A DNA stretch of 64,000 bases from an uncultured Bacteroidota bacterium (GTDB lineage Bacteria > Bacteroidota > Bacteroidia > Bacteroidales > WCHB1-69), in NCBI GenBank assembly GCA_902796805.1, contig CADBQG010000003.1, positions 21,067-85,066 on the forward strand, in the 5' to 3' direction. The notes beneath the pieces were generated by a model. It was not told the DNA's origin. It saw only the letters and a program-made list of their open reading frames with translations, and made no database searches. Shown here in pieces: positions 1 through 7,913 of this stretch (positions are counted from its first letter, which is position 1; every line of letters starts with the position of its first letter). The translations under genes were made by a program, and so were the position numbers.

Positions 1-353
1 TAGGCATGAGGGGCTACGACGACGGCATCCTATCGCCGAATGTGAACGGAAGCAGTGTGGGTGCGGCGTTCTTCCACAAGTTCACCGCCGAGCTCCGCTA
101 CCCGATAACGCTTAACCCGTCGGCCACGGTCTACCTCCTCGCATTCGCGGAGGCAGGCAAGGGCTGGCTCGATGTGCGCGAGTACAACCCGTTCAACATG
201 TACAAGTCGGCAGGTCTTGGTGTAAGAGTTTACCTCCCGATGTTCGGCTTGCTCGGATTCGACTGGGGCTACGGTTTCGATCCTGTGCCAGGACTTTCGT
301 CGAAGAGCTGGGGAAGCCACTTCCATATATCAATCAACCAGTCTATAGATTAA
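1..353 (+). CDS. bamA: BamA/Omp85 outer-membrane assembly barrel, C-terminal end (partial)
   Basis: This is the last ~117 codons of a gene that begins upstream of the window. The reading frame is open from the first base. BamA is the outer-membrane barrel that inserts other beta-barrel proteins. The visible part has an RGYDDG stretch, which matches the conserved RGY/RGF element of Omp85 barrels. It is followed by amphipathic strands with many Gly and aromatic residues (FAEAGKGW, GLGVRVYLP, FGLLGFDWGYGF). The protein ends in the short strand FHISINQSID. The three Skp-type genes directly downstream on the same strand are the usual neighbours of bamA in Bacteroidales, which supports the call. 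Another Omp85 member such as TamA is possible but less likely in this context. Confidence 0.85.
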   Translation, partial: GMRGYDDGILSPNVNGSSVGAAFFHKFTAELRYPITLNPSATVYLLAFAEAGKGWLDVREYNPFNMYKSAGLGVRVYLPMFGLLGFDWGYGFDPVPGLSSKSWGSHFHISINQSID

Positions 354-404
354 ACCTGAAGCCATGGACTGTTGTCTTACAAAACGCAATAAAAACAAAA
401 AGAG

Positions 405-938
405 ATGAAAAAACAACTTCTTTTAACAGCATTATTTACAATGGCGATGTTATTCGGCTTCGCGCAGAAATACGCGTACATCAACTCCGAGTACATACTT
501 TCGCAGATACCGGAATATAAGGAGGCGCAGGCCGAGTTGGATCGCGTGGCGGTGCAGTGGCAGAGGGAGATTGAGTCGAAGTTCGCCACCATCGACTCGA
601 TGTACAAGCGCTACCAGGTAGAGTCCATAACGCTGCCCGAGCAGATCAAGAGAAGCCGCGAGGAGGCCATCATAGCACAGGAGAAGGCTGCAAAAGACCT
701 GCAGAAGAAGCGTTTCGGACAGGACGGCGACCTCTTCAAAAAGCGCGAGGAGCTTGTAAAGCCTATCCAAGACCGTGTAATCAACGCGGTTAACGACTAC
801 GCAAAGGAAAGGGGCTATGCCTTCGTGTTCGACACGGCCGGGGACCTCACAATAATATATGCCGACCAGAAGTGGGACATAAACGATGCCGTCTTGCAGA
901 AGATGGGCATATCATCGAACAAGAACTTAGACGATTAA
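405..938 (+). CDS. Skp/OmpH-family periplasmic chaperone (copy 1)
   Basis: A 177-residue protein with an N-terminal signal peptide (MKKQLLLTALFTMAMLFGFA, cleavage near AQ). It continues with the OmpH family opening YAYINSEYILSQIPEYKEA and a long charged helical section rich in Glu, Lys and Gln (about residues 50-125) that would form the coiled-coil tentacles. It closes with a GYAFVFDTAGDLTIIYAD segment. Skp proteins are trimeric periplasmic holdases that carry unfolded outer-membrane proteins to BamA, whose gene ends 51 bp upstream. The start is the ATG before the signal peptide. It is the most divergent of the three adjacent copies and has a short extra tail (SSNKNLDD). Confidence 0.9.
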   Translation: MKKQLLLTALFTMAMLFGFAQKYAYINSEYILSQIPEYKEAQAELDRVAVQWQREIESKFATIDSMYKRYQVESITLPEQIKRSREEAIIAQEKAAKDLQKKRFGQDGDLFKKREELVKPIQDRVINAVNDYAKERGYAFVFDTAGDLTIIYADQKWDINDAVLQKMGISSNKNLDD

Positions 939-960
939 CAACAAAACTGAAGATAGAGAC

Positions 961-1458
961 ATGAAAAAATCATTGATTATCCTGGCGGTACTGGCGCTTT
1001 TCTCTTCCCAGGCCGCCAACGCCCAGAAGTACGGACATGTGAACTCCGGAGAGATTCTCGAGGTCATGCCCGGCATCGACTCCTTGCAGACAAAGCTCCA
1101 GAGTTTTCAGCAGGAACTTCAGGGAATGTACGAGAACATGGTTACCGAATTCCAGGCAAAGAAAGACAAGTTCGACCGAGAGGTGGGCACCATGTCGCCG
1201 GCGGTGCGCCAGGTGCGCGAAAAGGAATTGCAGGACCTCGGCACACGCATACAGGAATTCCAGGCCAATGTGCCAGAAGATTTAGAAAACAAGCAGTTTG
1301 AGCTTGCAAAGCCGTTCCAGGACAAAATCCAGAACGCAATCAACAAGGTTGCAAAAAGCAACGGCTATTCTTACGTCTTCGACACAAAGACACTTCTGTA
1401 TTATGCCGACAGCGACGACATCACCCCGCTTGTGAAAAAAGAGTTAGGCATCAAATAA
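961..1458 (+). CDS. Skp/OmpH-family periplasmic chaperone (copy 2)
   Basis: A 165-residue protein with a signal peptide ending in AANAQ. The mature start is KYGHVNSGEILEVMPGID, followed by a coiled-coil Glu/Gln/Lys-rich middle and the C-terminal YSYVFDTKTLLYYADSDD. The opening and the KKELGIK ending closely match the next gene, so copies 2 and 3 look like a more recent duplication than copy 1. It lies 22 bp after copy 1 and 11 bp before copy 3, probably in one transcript with bamA. The expected role is holding outer-membrane proteins in the periplasm. Division of labour between the copies cannot be read from sequence. Confidence 0.9.
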   Translation: MKKSLIILAVLALFSSQAANAQKYGHVNSGEILEVMPGIDSLQTKLQSFQQELQGMYENMVTEFQAKKDKFDREVGTMSPAVRQVREKELQDLGTRIQEFQANVPEDLENKQFELAKPFQDKIQNAINKVAKSNGYSYVFDTKTLLYYADSDDITPLVKKELGIK

Positions 1459-1469
1459 TATACGCAAAG

Positions 1470-1973
1470 ATGAAGAAAGTCGCTTTAACCTGCCTACTTG
1501 TGGCGGCCTTCGCAGTGTCGGGTTTTTCGCAGAAAGCCAAGTTCGCCCATGTTGACTATGGAACCATAATGAAGGAGATGCCTGGCATCGACTCTATCCA
1601 GAAAGTTCTTCTCGACTACCAGCAGGAACTCGAGGCGGTGGGACAGCAGATGGCCGAGGAGTTCAAGACCAAGCAGGAGGAGTACTCCAAGCTCGCCACC
1701 ACATCCACATCGCAGGCCATCCTGAAGGTGAGGGAGGATGAGATAAGGAAGCTGTACCAGCGTTTGCAGGACTTTGTCTCCACAAGTGAGATGGACATCC
1801 AGAGGAAGCAATTGGAGCTTATCCGCCCCTTCCAGGACAAGATCAAGGACGCCATTAAAACCGTTGCCGAGAACGGGAAATACGCATACGTGTTCGACAT
1901 ATCGATGTGCTCGTACCACGGCGACAACGACGACCTCACCGCTGCGGTGAAGAAGGAGTTGGGCATCAATTAG
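1470..1973 (+). CDS. Skp/OmpH-family periplasmic chaperone (copy 3)
   Basis: A 167-residue protein with a signal peptide (MKKVALTCLLVAAFAVSGFSQ). The mature start is KFAHVDYGTIMKEMPGIDSI, followed by a long helical region and a YAYVFDISMCSYHGDND segment, ending KKELGIN. It parallels copy 2 almost throughout. It is the last gene of the apparent bamA-skp run. The next 100 bp hold only an inverted repeat before the tRNA-Arg promoter. The role inferred from the family is periplasmic chaperoning of barrel proteins. Confidence 0.9.
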   Translation: MKKVALTCLLVAAFAVSGFSQKAKFAHVDYGTIMKEMPGIDSIQKVLLDYQQELEAVGQQMAEEFKTKQEEYSKLATTSTSQAILKVREDEIRKLYQRLQDFVSTSEMDIQRKQLELIRPFQDKIKDAIKTVAENGKYAYVFDISMCSYHGDNDDLTAAVKKELGIN

Positions 1974-1993
1974 TGCCGTCTCGCCTTAACGGG

Positions 1994-2039
1994 ACTTCCC
2001 TGCTGTGAATGAAGTTGTGATAAACAATGAAAGGGAAGT
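1994..2039. repeat. Inverted repeat after the skp cluster, possible transcript-end hairpin
   Basis: ACTTCCCT at 1994-2001 is perfectly complementary to AGGGAAGT at 2032-2039, with a 30-nt spacer. It sits between the last skp gene and the tRNA promoter. There is no T-run, so it is not a standard intrinsic terminator. It may be a 3'-end stabilising hairpin or chance. Confidence 0.3.
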
Positions 2040-2061
2040 GCCTGTGGTTCGGAAAAAAGTG

Positions 2062-2069
2062 TATCTTTG
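2062..2069 (+). promoter_or_regulatory. Bacteroidota -7 box (TATCTTTG) for tRNA-Arg
   Basis: The box matches the Bacteroidota consensus TAnnTTTG and ends 11 bp before the first base of the tRNA-Arg gene. A clear -33 TTTG is not seen. Confidence 0.65.
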
Positions 2070-2080
2070 CAGCCGCGTTG

Positions 2081-2150
2081 GCCTTGTAGTTCAATGGATA
2101 GAACGGAAGTTTCCTAAACTTTAAATTCGGGTTCGATTCCCGGCGAGGCT
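2081..2150 (+). tRNA. tRNA-Arg (anticodon CCT)
   Basis: A cloverleaf can be folded by eye. The acceptor GCCTTGT (2081-2087) pairs with GCGAGGC (2143-2149). The anticodon stem GAAGT/ACTTT encloses the 7-nt loop TTCCTAA with anticodon CCT (reads AGG). The T-stem TCGGG/CCCGG encloses TTCGATT. The D-arm is TTC/GAA. No CCA is encoded. A second arginine tRNA (CCG) is at 55800-55873 on the other strand. Confidence 0.93.
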
Positions 2151-2230
2151 ACTTTCCGCTGCAATTCTTTCAACAGTTGTGTTTTAACAAATTTTATGTT
2201 TTTTTTTCGCCGAGTTATCAAAAAAAAAGT

Positions 2231-2238
2231 TATCTTTG
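2231..2238 (+). promoter_or_regulatory. -7 box (TATCTTTG) for the T9SS cargo gene
   Basis: An exact TAnnTTTG match that follows an A/T-rich tract with long T and A runs (2201-2229). The predicted start of transcription is about 2242, giving a leader of roughly 44 nt to the ATG at 2286. Confidence 0.65.
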
Positions 2239-2285
2239 CGAACTTGAAATAAATGTATTTTTTTAATAACTTAAAACAAAGCAAG

Positions 2286-3527
2286 ATGAAAAAATTTTAC
2301 ATGTTATTTGTAGCAGTGCTCTTCGCGGTTACAGCAAGCGCACAGGTTGCACTTCAGAATCCCGTTTCAAACGCCAGGATTCCTTATAAGCCGGCTGACA
2401 AGCAGAAGGCTGTTTTCGCTCCTCGCGCCACCACTTCCGGCGAGATTTGGATCAATTATCCTGTATGGGACGCAATCTATTTCGGAGCCGACACTGTTGC
2501 CGACGGCATGCAAGTCTATTTGCATGGAGACACCGTAGGCCTTATCTCGTATACAGACGGATATCACACTGCGTGGATTCACTCAATCGCGCAAGTTTAT
2601 GACTTCAGATCAACTTTCTTTGACGAAATCATGGACGAGGGTGAGATGTCTTTCAACGCTACGGAGAAGCTCAACCTTGACTCGATAATGATTTATGGAC
2701 TATACATTCGTGACGATGACTACACAGGCGTTGACACTCTTATTGTAGGTTTCATGGCATTGCCGGAAAACACTCCTCTGTGGACCTTCGGCCAAAACTA
2801 TCCCAACACATGTCATGTTTCTTCTTATTACGACATGAACACAGGCGTGCAGACTGGAGCCACACACTTCTTCAAGATACCTCTGACAGAAGCTGAAGAG
2901 TCTGAGCCAGGCGACCAGCCTGGATTCTATAAGTATTCAATCCACTACATTGACGCTGGTATCAAAGACATCACAAACAAGATTTGGCATGTGGCTTTCA
3001 CATTCAAATCAGGCCAGAACTTTGCTGAAAACGACACAATGAAGTCGCGCTTCACCACGTATTTCGACCTCAGTGCCGACCCTGGTTATTTCATTACTCT
3101 TGACAACCCTAACAGATGTTCAAACTTGAGCCATGGTATGGTCAGCGCTACTTTCACCAACTCTGGCTACAGTGAAGACTACTATCCATGCTTCGCGCTC
3201 GGCGATGCCGCTCCAGGCGAAGCTGCGTTCTCAGACAACCTCCGCATCAAGGTTTCATGCACAGAGTGCGCTGTTGTCAACGTTCCTGAAATCGAGAAGA
3301 ACAACCCGACAATCTATCCTAACCCTGCAACCGACAAGTTCACTGTTAACCTCGGCAGCAACGAGACCGCAACAGTTCAACTCTACAACATCGTTGGCCA
3401 GCAGGTTTACAGCGGCGTTGTTACAGGCTCTGAGGACATCAAGACCAACCACCTCAACAGCGGCGTTTATATGCTCAAGATAAACCAGAACGGCAAAGTT
3501 TACACATCAAAGGTTGTTGTGAAATAA
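2286..3527 (+). CDS. Secreted protein with T9SS type A sorting domain
   Basis: A 413-residue exported protein. I use the ATG at 2286 because it begins a clean signal peptide (MKKFYMLFVAVLFAVTASAQ). An upstream in-frame ATG at 2253 would only add an odd 11-residue tail. Residues ~25-325 form a beta-rich region with no motif I recognise. The last ~75 residues are a T9SS type A C-terminal sorting domain: NPTIYPNPATDKFTVNL, then VQLYNIVGQQVYSG, then LNSGVYMLKINQNGKVYTSK and the end VVVK. T9SS cargo crosses the outer membrane and is attached to the surface or released. The gene is monocistronic, with its own promoter and a strong terminator at 3548. The function of the N-terminal part is unknown. 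Confidence 0.85.
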   Translation: MKKFYMLFVAVLFAVTASAQVALQNPVSNARIPYKPADKQKAVFAPRATTSGEIWINYPVWDAIYFGADTVADGMQVYLHGDTVGLISYTDGYHTAWIHSIAQVYDFRSTFFDEIMDEGEMSFNATEKLNLDSIMIYGLYIRDDDYTGVDTLIVGFMALPENTPLWTFGQNYPNTCHVSSYYDMNTGVQTGATHFFKIPLTEAEESEPGDQPGFYKYSIHYIDAGIKDITNKIWHVAFTFKSGQNFAENDTMKSRFTTYFDLSADPGYFITLDNPNRCSNLSHGMVSATFTNSGYSEDYYPCFALGDAAPGEAAFSDNLRIKVSCTECAVVNVPEIEKNNPTIYPNPATDKFTVNLGSNETATVQLYNIVGQQVYSGVVTGSEDIKTNHLNSGVYMLKINQNGKVYTSKVVVK

Positions 3528-3547
3528 TTTTTGCCTTCAAAGACACT

Positions 3548-3581
3548 AAGGGAATAATCGCAAGGTTATTCCCTTTTTTAA
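3548..3581 (+). terminator. Intrinsic terminator
   Basis: The 10-bp stem AAGGGAATAA (3548-3557) / TTATTCCCTT (3566-3575) has an 8-nt loop and is followed by a T-run. It ends the T9SS cargo transcript 21 bp after its stop codon. Confidence 0.9.
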
Positions 3582-3593
3582 TATTTAGAAGCC

Positions 3594-4409
3594 ATGTACA
3601 ATTTCAGAGGAAGAATTAATTCAGGCGACCCGCTTGTGATGGGAATCCTTAATGTAACCGAGGACTCTTTCTTCGACGGAGGGCGCTACACATCGGAGGA
3701 GGCAGTGCTGAGCCGGGCGCGGAGGATAGTGGAGGATGGCGGCGACATCATCGACGTGGGCGCGATGTCAACGCGGCCAAATGCCGCAGAAATCCCTGAG
3801 AATGTCGAAACGGAGAAGATATGCAGCACAGTGCGCCTTCTGCGCCGACACTTCCCGGAAGCAGTGATATCCGTCGACACGTACCGGTCCTCTGTGGCAC
3901 AGGCCGCCGTGGAGGAGGGCGCCGACATGGTGAACGACATCTCAGGCGGAACGTTCGACAGCAACATGATACCCACGATAGGGAAACTGCAGGTGCCGTA
4001 TTGCGCAATGCACACACCCGCGCCGCCGCAGACAATGCAGTCGATGACCGCTTACGACGACATTCTTGCCGACATCCTGAAGTTCTTCGGCGACCAAATC
4101 AGGAAACTTCGCGAACACCATGTGCATGACATAATAATCGATCCCGGCTTCGGCTTCGGAAAGACTTTGGAGCAGAACTACTTCCTGATGAAGAACCTGG
4201 AAGTGTTCAAGGAACTGGGTTATCCTTTGTTGGTGGGAATTTCGCGCAAATCGATGATTTACAAGCTTCTCGGCACTGACCCCGACCATGCCCTCAACGG
4301 CACCACGGTGCTGAACACAATCGCCTTGATGAAAGGCGCATCAATCCTGCGTGTTCACGATGTGAAAGAGGCTGTTGAAGCCAGGACGATATTTCTCCAG
4401 CAAAAATGA
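3594..4409 (+). CDS. folP: Dihydropteroate synthase
   Basis: A 271-residue cytosolic enzyme of folate synthesis that condenses para-aminobenzoate with dihydropterin pyrophosphate to give dihydropteroate; it is the sulfonamide target. The family signatures are in order: MGILNVTEDSFFDGG near residue 17 (the usual Pro of NVTPDSF is Glu here), IIDVGAMSTRPNA, SVDTYRSSVAQAAVEEGADMVNDISGG, IIDPGFGFGKTLEQN, and LVGISRKS. The length is normal for the family. The gene begins 66 bp after the upstream stop and lies just past the terminator, so it needs its own start signal, which I do not see clearly. The -7 box of the next gene begins one base after its stop codon. Confidence 0.95.
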   Translation: MYNFRGRINSGDPLVMGILNVTEDSFFDGGRYTSEEAVLSRARRIVEDGGDIIDVGAMSTRPNAAEIPENVETEKICSTVRLLRRHFPEAVISVDTYRSSVAQAAVEEGADMVNDISGGTFDSNMIPTIGKLQVPYCAMHTPAPPQTMQSMTAYDDILADILKFFGDQIRKLREHHVHDIIIDPGFGFGKTLEQNYFLMKNLEVFKELGYPLLVGISRKSMIYKLLGTDPDHALNGTTVLNTIALMKGASILRVHDVKEAVEARTIFLQQK

Positions 4410-4410
4410 T

Positions 4411-4418
4411 TATCTTTG
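4411..4418 (+). promoter_or_regulatory. -7 box (TATCTTTG) giving a very short leader
   Basis: The box begins one base after the folP stop codon. If transcription starts about 4 nt after the final G, as usual for this box, the leader before the ATG at 4431 is only about 9 nt and almost all A. Confidence 0.6.
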
Positions 4419-4430
4419 CAACAAAAAAAA

Positions 4431-5417
4431 ATGCGCGAACTTTTAGGTTACATATTGATTCCATTGGTCTTGATTACACTTGTAAGCGGTTGTAAATCAA
4501 AAAACAACAATATTACAGAAACCAAGATCGATCAGGATTACAATTATCCTTTCGAAATAATCCGCGACACTATAGCTGCGGATGTCAATGACAAAAGTGC
4601 ATTGTTTCCGATGAAGGAGGATGTTATAGCTTCCTTTTTGGAGAAATCGCAGGAATTTGAGGGAAAGAGGTGGAGTGCTGCGTTAGATTTTCCGCAGGAG
4701 TGGGGTGTGAAGTGCGTGGAGCGCCTCCAAGAGGGGAGAGAATTGTGGGAAATACATTCAATAAGCCGGGAAATGGTGTATCTTGTAACCACATCGGGAT
4801 ACGGCACGCAGCGCATACTTGACGTGCTTCCTGTGGCGATGAGCGTCACAAACCAGGAAGGCGACGAACTTGAAACAGAGAGTTGGACAACCACGCGCCT
4901 TCCCGACGGCCAGTTCATCACCGTTAAGGAATACGAATGGATATACTCCATGTCGAAGGCCACAAGGCAGGATTTCATCAACAATCCCGAAAAATACCAT
5001 AGGAAATCGAGGCACACTGAGCAGTTTTTCATAAACGGGCAGGGCAGGTTCGAGAAGTCGGAGATTGTGGACACCTTGCCTGACTACAAGGCTGTGGTAT
5101 TCTATTTCAACCCCGAGGACAAGCCTTTACAATGGGATGAGACGATACCTCGTCTGCAGTCGTTCTGCGAGGAGAACGGAATCCTTTTCGAGGAGGTTTC
5201 GCAGAACTACGACAGGGTTACTGTCAGAGATTTTGAGTTGACCTTTGCATTGGAGACCGACATCACGCCGTATGTTGCCGAAAGCGGCAGCGGAATGGTG
5301 ATGCTTGCGAACGACAGCGAGCCCAAGGACGTGCATTTCGGCTCTTTCGAGTACATGCGGATGGAGATCCGCAGATTTTTCAAGATTCGCGGTGACTTTG
5401 AAGAGGCAGAAAGTTGA
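4431..5417 (+). CDS. Predicted lipoprotein of unknown function
   Basis: A 328-residue protein. The start is the ATG at 4431; the alternative TTG at 4416 lies inside the promoter box. The N-terminus MRELLGYILIPLVLITLVSGC is a lipoprotein signal with the lipobox LVSGC. The rest is soluble and periplasmic or surface-facing, with no cysteines that suggest a cofactor and no motif I know. It alternates predicted strands and helices and contains acidic, aromatic-rich segments (WIYSMSKATRQDF, YKAVVFYFNPEDKP). The C-terminal ~60 residues end FKIRGDFEEAES. It sits 7 bp upstream of tilS and is probably co-transcribed with it. I do not assign a function. Confidence 0.8.
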   Translation: MRELLGYILIPLVLITLVSGCKSKNNNITETKIDQDYNYPFEIIRDTIAADVNDKSALFPMKEDVIASFLEKSQEFEGKRWSAALDFPQEWGVKCVERLQEGRELWEIHSISREMVYLVTTSGYGTQRILDVLPVAMSVTNQEGDELETESWTTTRLPDGQFITVKEYEWIYSMSKATRQDFINNPEKYHRKSRHTEQFFINGQGRFEKSEIVDTLPDYKAVVFYFNPEDKPLQWDETIPRLQSFCEENGILFEEVSQNYDRVTVRDFELTFALETDITPYVAESGSGMVMLANDSEPKDVHFGSFEYMRMEIRRFFKIRGDFEEAES

Positions 5418-5424
5418 TAATTGC

Positions 5425-6762
5425 ATGGAGGGCAGTATGTTGCGGAGATTTTCTGAATCATTGGGCGAGCTTGCCGGAGCGGACTATGCGGGGAAAAAGT
5501 ACCTCCTGGCCGTGAGCGGCGGCGCCGACTCCACCGTGATGGCAATGCTGTTTCATGCGGCCCGTCTCGACTTTGCAGTAGCCCATTGCAATTTCCACCT
5601 CAGAGGCGATGATTCCGACAGGGACATGGAATTTGTGAAGAAGTTGTCGCAAAACCTTGGTGCAAGGTTGTTTGTGAAGGAATTCGACACTTTGGGGATT
5701 CAGAAGAACGAGAAGAAGTCGGTGGAGATGGTTGCGCGCGACCTGCGCTACGCCTGGTTTGCCGAGATTATGGAAGGTTTCGACTTTTTGGTTACCGCGC
5801 ACAATGCCAACGACGCGGCAGAGACCCAGATTCTGAACATCATAAGGGGATCTGGAATGGAAGGTATGCGCTCGATTCCGGAAAAGAACGGATATGTAAT
5901 ACGTCCGATGCTCTCATTCTCGGCCAAGGAGATCAGAGAGTGGGCGAAGGCCAATGGCGTGCCTTATGTTGAGGATTGCACCAACGCCGACGAGTCGATC
6001 AGAAGAAACCGCATCAGGCACTCAGTTGTTCCGGTTTGCGAAGAAATAAACCCGAATTTCATCGAAACCCACATCCGGAACCGAAAACTGTTTGTCAGAC
6101 AATACGAGTTCTACCGCCATTTCTTGCAAAAAGAAATCAACAAGATGGCGAAATATGAAGACGGAGGCGTGAGAATCGACAAAGAAAGCCTCTTTAAGTC
6201 TTTTGATCCGCAGATACTTCTTTATGAAATACTCTCCAGATATGGTTTTTCAGGGGATACGAGCTTCAAGATTGCGGAAAAGGGAGACATTCCGACAGGA
6301 AAAACATTCTATTCCAGGACACATAAACTGCTTGTAGAGAGGAAGTGTTTGATAGTGAGCGAAATAGAAAAAGATGTACAGGAAGAAACATTGATTTCCG
6401 GCTTTTCCGGTTTGGCCGCTCATTTTCTGATAGAAGAGCATATTAAAGAGGGGAGAGTCCTTTTCGACAAGGATCCTTTTGTCTTTTATGTTCCGGCAGA
6501 GAAGCTGCAATTCCCTTTGCGGATAAGGTTTTGGAAGCATGGCGACTACTTTTGTCCTCTCGGGGCGAAGGGCAGAAAAAAGCTCAGCGATTTCTTTATC
6601 GATGAAAAGGTGAGTCTTTTCGACAAGGGTAGAATACCCATTTTGTGTGATGATGACGCCATAATGTGGATTATTGGATATCGTTCCGACAGGAGGTTCA
6701 AGGTTGACGGCAATACAGTGAAGTATTACAAACTTACATATCTGAAGAAAGACAATGCATAG
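5425..6762 (+). CDS. tilS: tRNA(Ile) lysidine synthetase
   Basis: A 445-residue cytosolic enzyme that uses ATP to attach lysine to C34 of tRNA-Ile(CAU), so that it reads AUA instead of AUG; it is essential in bacteria. The PP-loop ATP-binding motif SGGADST is near residue 28, followed by VAHCNFHLRG, VTAHNANDAAETQ and IIRGSGMEGM, all typical of TilS. The N-terminal PP-loop ATPase is followed by the C-terminal TilS domain with RIRFWKHGDYFCPLG and GRKKLSDFFID. I place the start at ATG 5425 (MEGSML...). ATG 5437 is an alternative, with a GGAGGG stretch just upstream of it. A longer frame reaching back to 5305 would overlap the lipoprotein gene. It overlaps the next gene by 8 bp. Confidence 0.95.
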   Translation: MEGSMLRRFSESLGELAGADYAGKKYLLAVSGGADSTVMAMLFHAARLDFAVAHCNFHLRGDDSDRDMEFVKKLSQNLGARLFVKEFDTLGIQKNEKKSVEMVARDLRYAWFAEIMEGFDFLVTAHNANDAAETQILNIIRGSGMEGMRSIPEKNGYVIRPMLSFSAKEIREWAKANGVPYVEDCTNADESIRRNRIRHSVVPVCEEINPNFIETHIRNRKLFVRQYEFYRHFLQKEINKMAKYEDGGVRIDKESLFKSFDPQILLYEILSRYGFSGDTSFKIAEKGDIPTGKTFYSRTHKLLVERKCLIVSEIEKDVQEETLISGFSGLAAHFLIEEHIKEGRVLFDKDPFVFYVPAEKLQFPLRIRFWKHGDYFCPLGAKGRKKLSDFFIDEKVSLFDKGRIPILCDDDAIMWIIGYRSDRRFKVDGNTVKYYKLTYLKKDNA

Positions 6763-7879
6763 AAAATCAGCGTTTATGATGTTTTTGATATTATTTTTAG
6801 TGATGGCGGCCGGAATTCTTTATTTAGGATTTCGCACAGCCTTTGTGTTTCAGGCCAAACCGTATATTTTCATACTGCTTTACACGGTGATTCTATTCTT
6901 TGCTTTCGGGATGATGATGGCCGGAATGAAAATGAAGAGCCTCGGCCCGGTGATGCATGTGCTGTATGTTTTGGGAAACGTTTTTGTGGGTGTTCTGCTC
7001 TACCAACTTCTGTCATTCATTGTTGTGGACATAATCAGCCTTTTTGCCCATTTCAGTCCTAAAATGTTCGGGTTGATTGCGTTTTTGGCCACGCTGAGCG
7101 TATCAATGTGCGCGATTATTATTGCGGCAACTCCGAGAACGAAAACAACAGACATCAAGGTCGGAAACCTGCAAAGTCCTGTCAGGGTGGTGCACCTCAC
7201 CGACCTGCACCTTGGGCATTATCGTGGCAAACGCAACCTCGAGAAGATTGTGCGTATCACAAACGAGCAGTCGCCCGACTTGGTGGTCATAACCGGCGAT
7301 TTGTTTGAAAGCGAGTATAATTTGAACGAGAGCACGCTTTCTCCTTTGAAAGATATAAAGGCACCCGTTTATTTTGTTGACGGGAACCACGACATTTACA
7401 CAAACGACTCAAAGGTGAAGCGTCTCGTTGCGGATGCCGGTGCGCGCGTGCTTGAGAACGAGATGGTTGAAGAGTGCGGCATTCAGATAATCGGTTTGGA
7501 CTACATGGACGCCGACAACAACAGCACCGAGGATGTTGTCCCGCATGAATCCAAAACGCAGACCATCAGGAACACGATGCCAAAGTTCGTGATTGACAGC
7601 GCGAAGCCGTCGATAGTGCTGCACCATTCTCCCATAGGCGGGAGGTTCATTGCCGAGGCCGGCGCCGGCCTTTTCCTTGCCGGGCACACCCACGGCGGAC
7701 AGATGTTTCCTCTCACAATCATCAACAATTACCTTTTTGAGTTCAACAGGGGGCTTTACGAGAAGTATGGGATGCAGGTGTATGTGTCGTGCGGTACCGG
7801 TACGTTTGGCCCGCCGATGCGGTTCGGCACCACAAGTGAGATAGCAGTCCTCAACCTTCTTCCCGCCGGCAACAGATAA
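6755..7879 (+). CDS. Membrane-anchored metallophosphoesterase (YkuE-like)
   Basis: A 374-residue protein. Residues 1-~130 hold four or five hydrophobic segments. From ~147 on is a calcineurin-like phosphoesterase domain with all metal ligands visible: VVHLTDLHLG, VITGDLFES, FVDGNHDIYT, IVLHHSP and LAGHTHGGQ. Relatives act on phospholipid or lipid-linked phosphate substrates at the membrane, but the substrate here is not deducible. It overlaps tilS by 8 bp, so translation is probably coupled. The next gene has its own promoter. Confidence 0.88.
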   Translation: MHRKSAFMMFLILFLVMAAGILYLGFRTAFVFQAKPYIFILLYTVILFFAFGMMMAGMKMKSLGPVMHVLYVLGNVFVGVLLYQLLSFIVVDIISLFAHFSPKMFGLIAFLATLSVSMCAIIIAATPRTKTTDIKVGNLQSPVRVVHLTDLHLGHYRGKRNLEKIVRITNEQSPDLVVITGDLFESEYNLNESTLSPLKDIKAPVYFVDGNHDIYTNDSKVKRLVADAGARVLENEMVEECGIQIIGLDYMDADNNSTEDVVPHESKTQTIRNTMPKFVIDSAKPSIVLHHSPIGGRFIAEAGAGLFLAGHTHGGQMFPLTIINNYLFEFNRGLYEKYGMQVYVSCGTGTFGPPMRFGTTSEIAVLNLLPAGNR

Positions 7880-7885
7880 AAACGC

Positions 7886-7893
7886 TATTTTTG
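7886..7893 (+). promoter_or_regulatory. -7 box (TATTTTTG) for the 158-residue membrane protein gene
   Basis: A TAnnTTTG match 20 bp before the ATG at 7914, placed 6 bp after the metallophosphoesterase stop. Confidence 0.55.
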
Positions 7894-7913
7894 CACAATC
7901 ACGATTTACCTCG

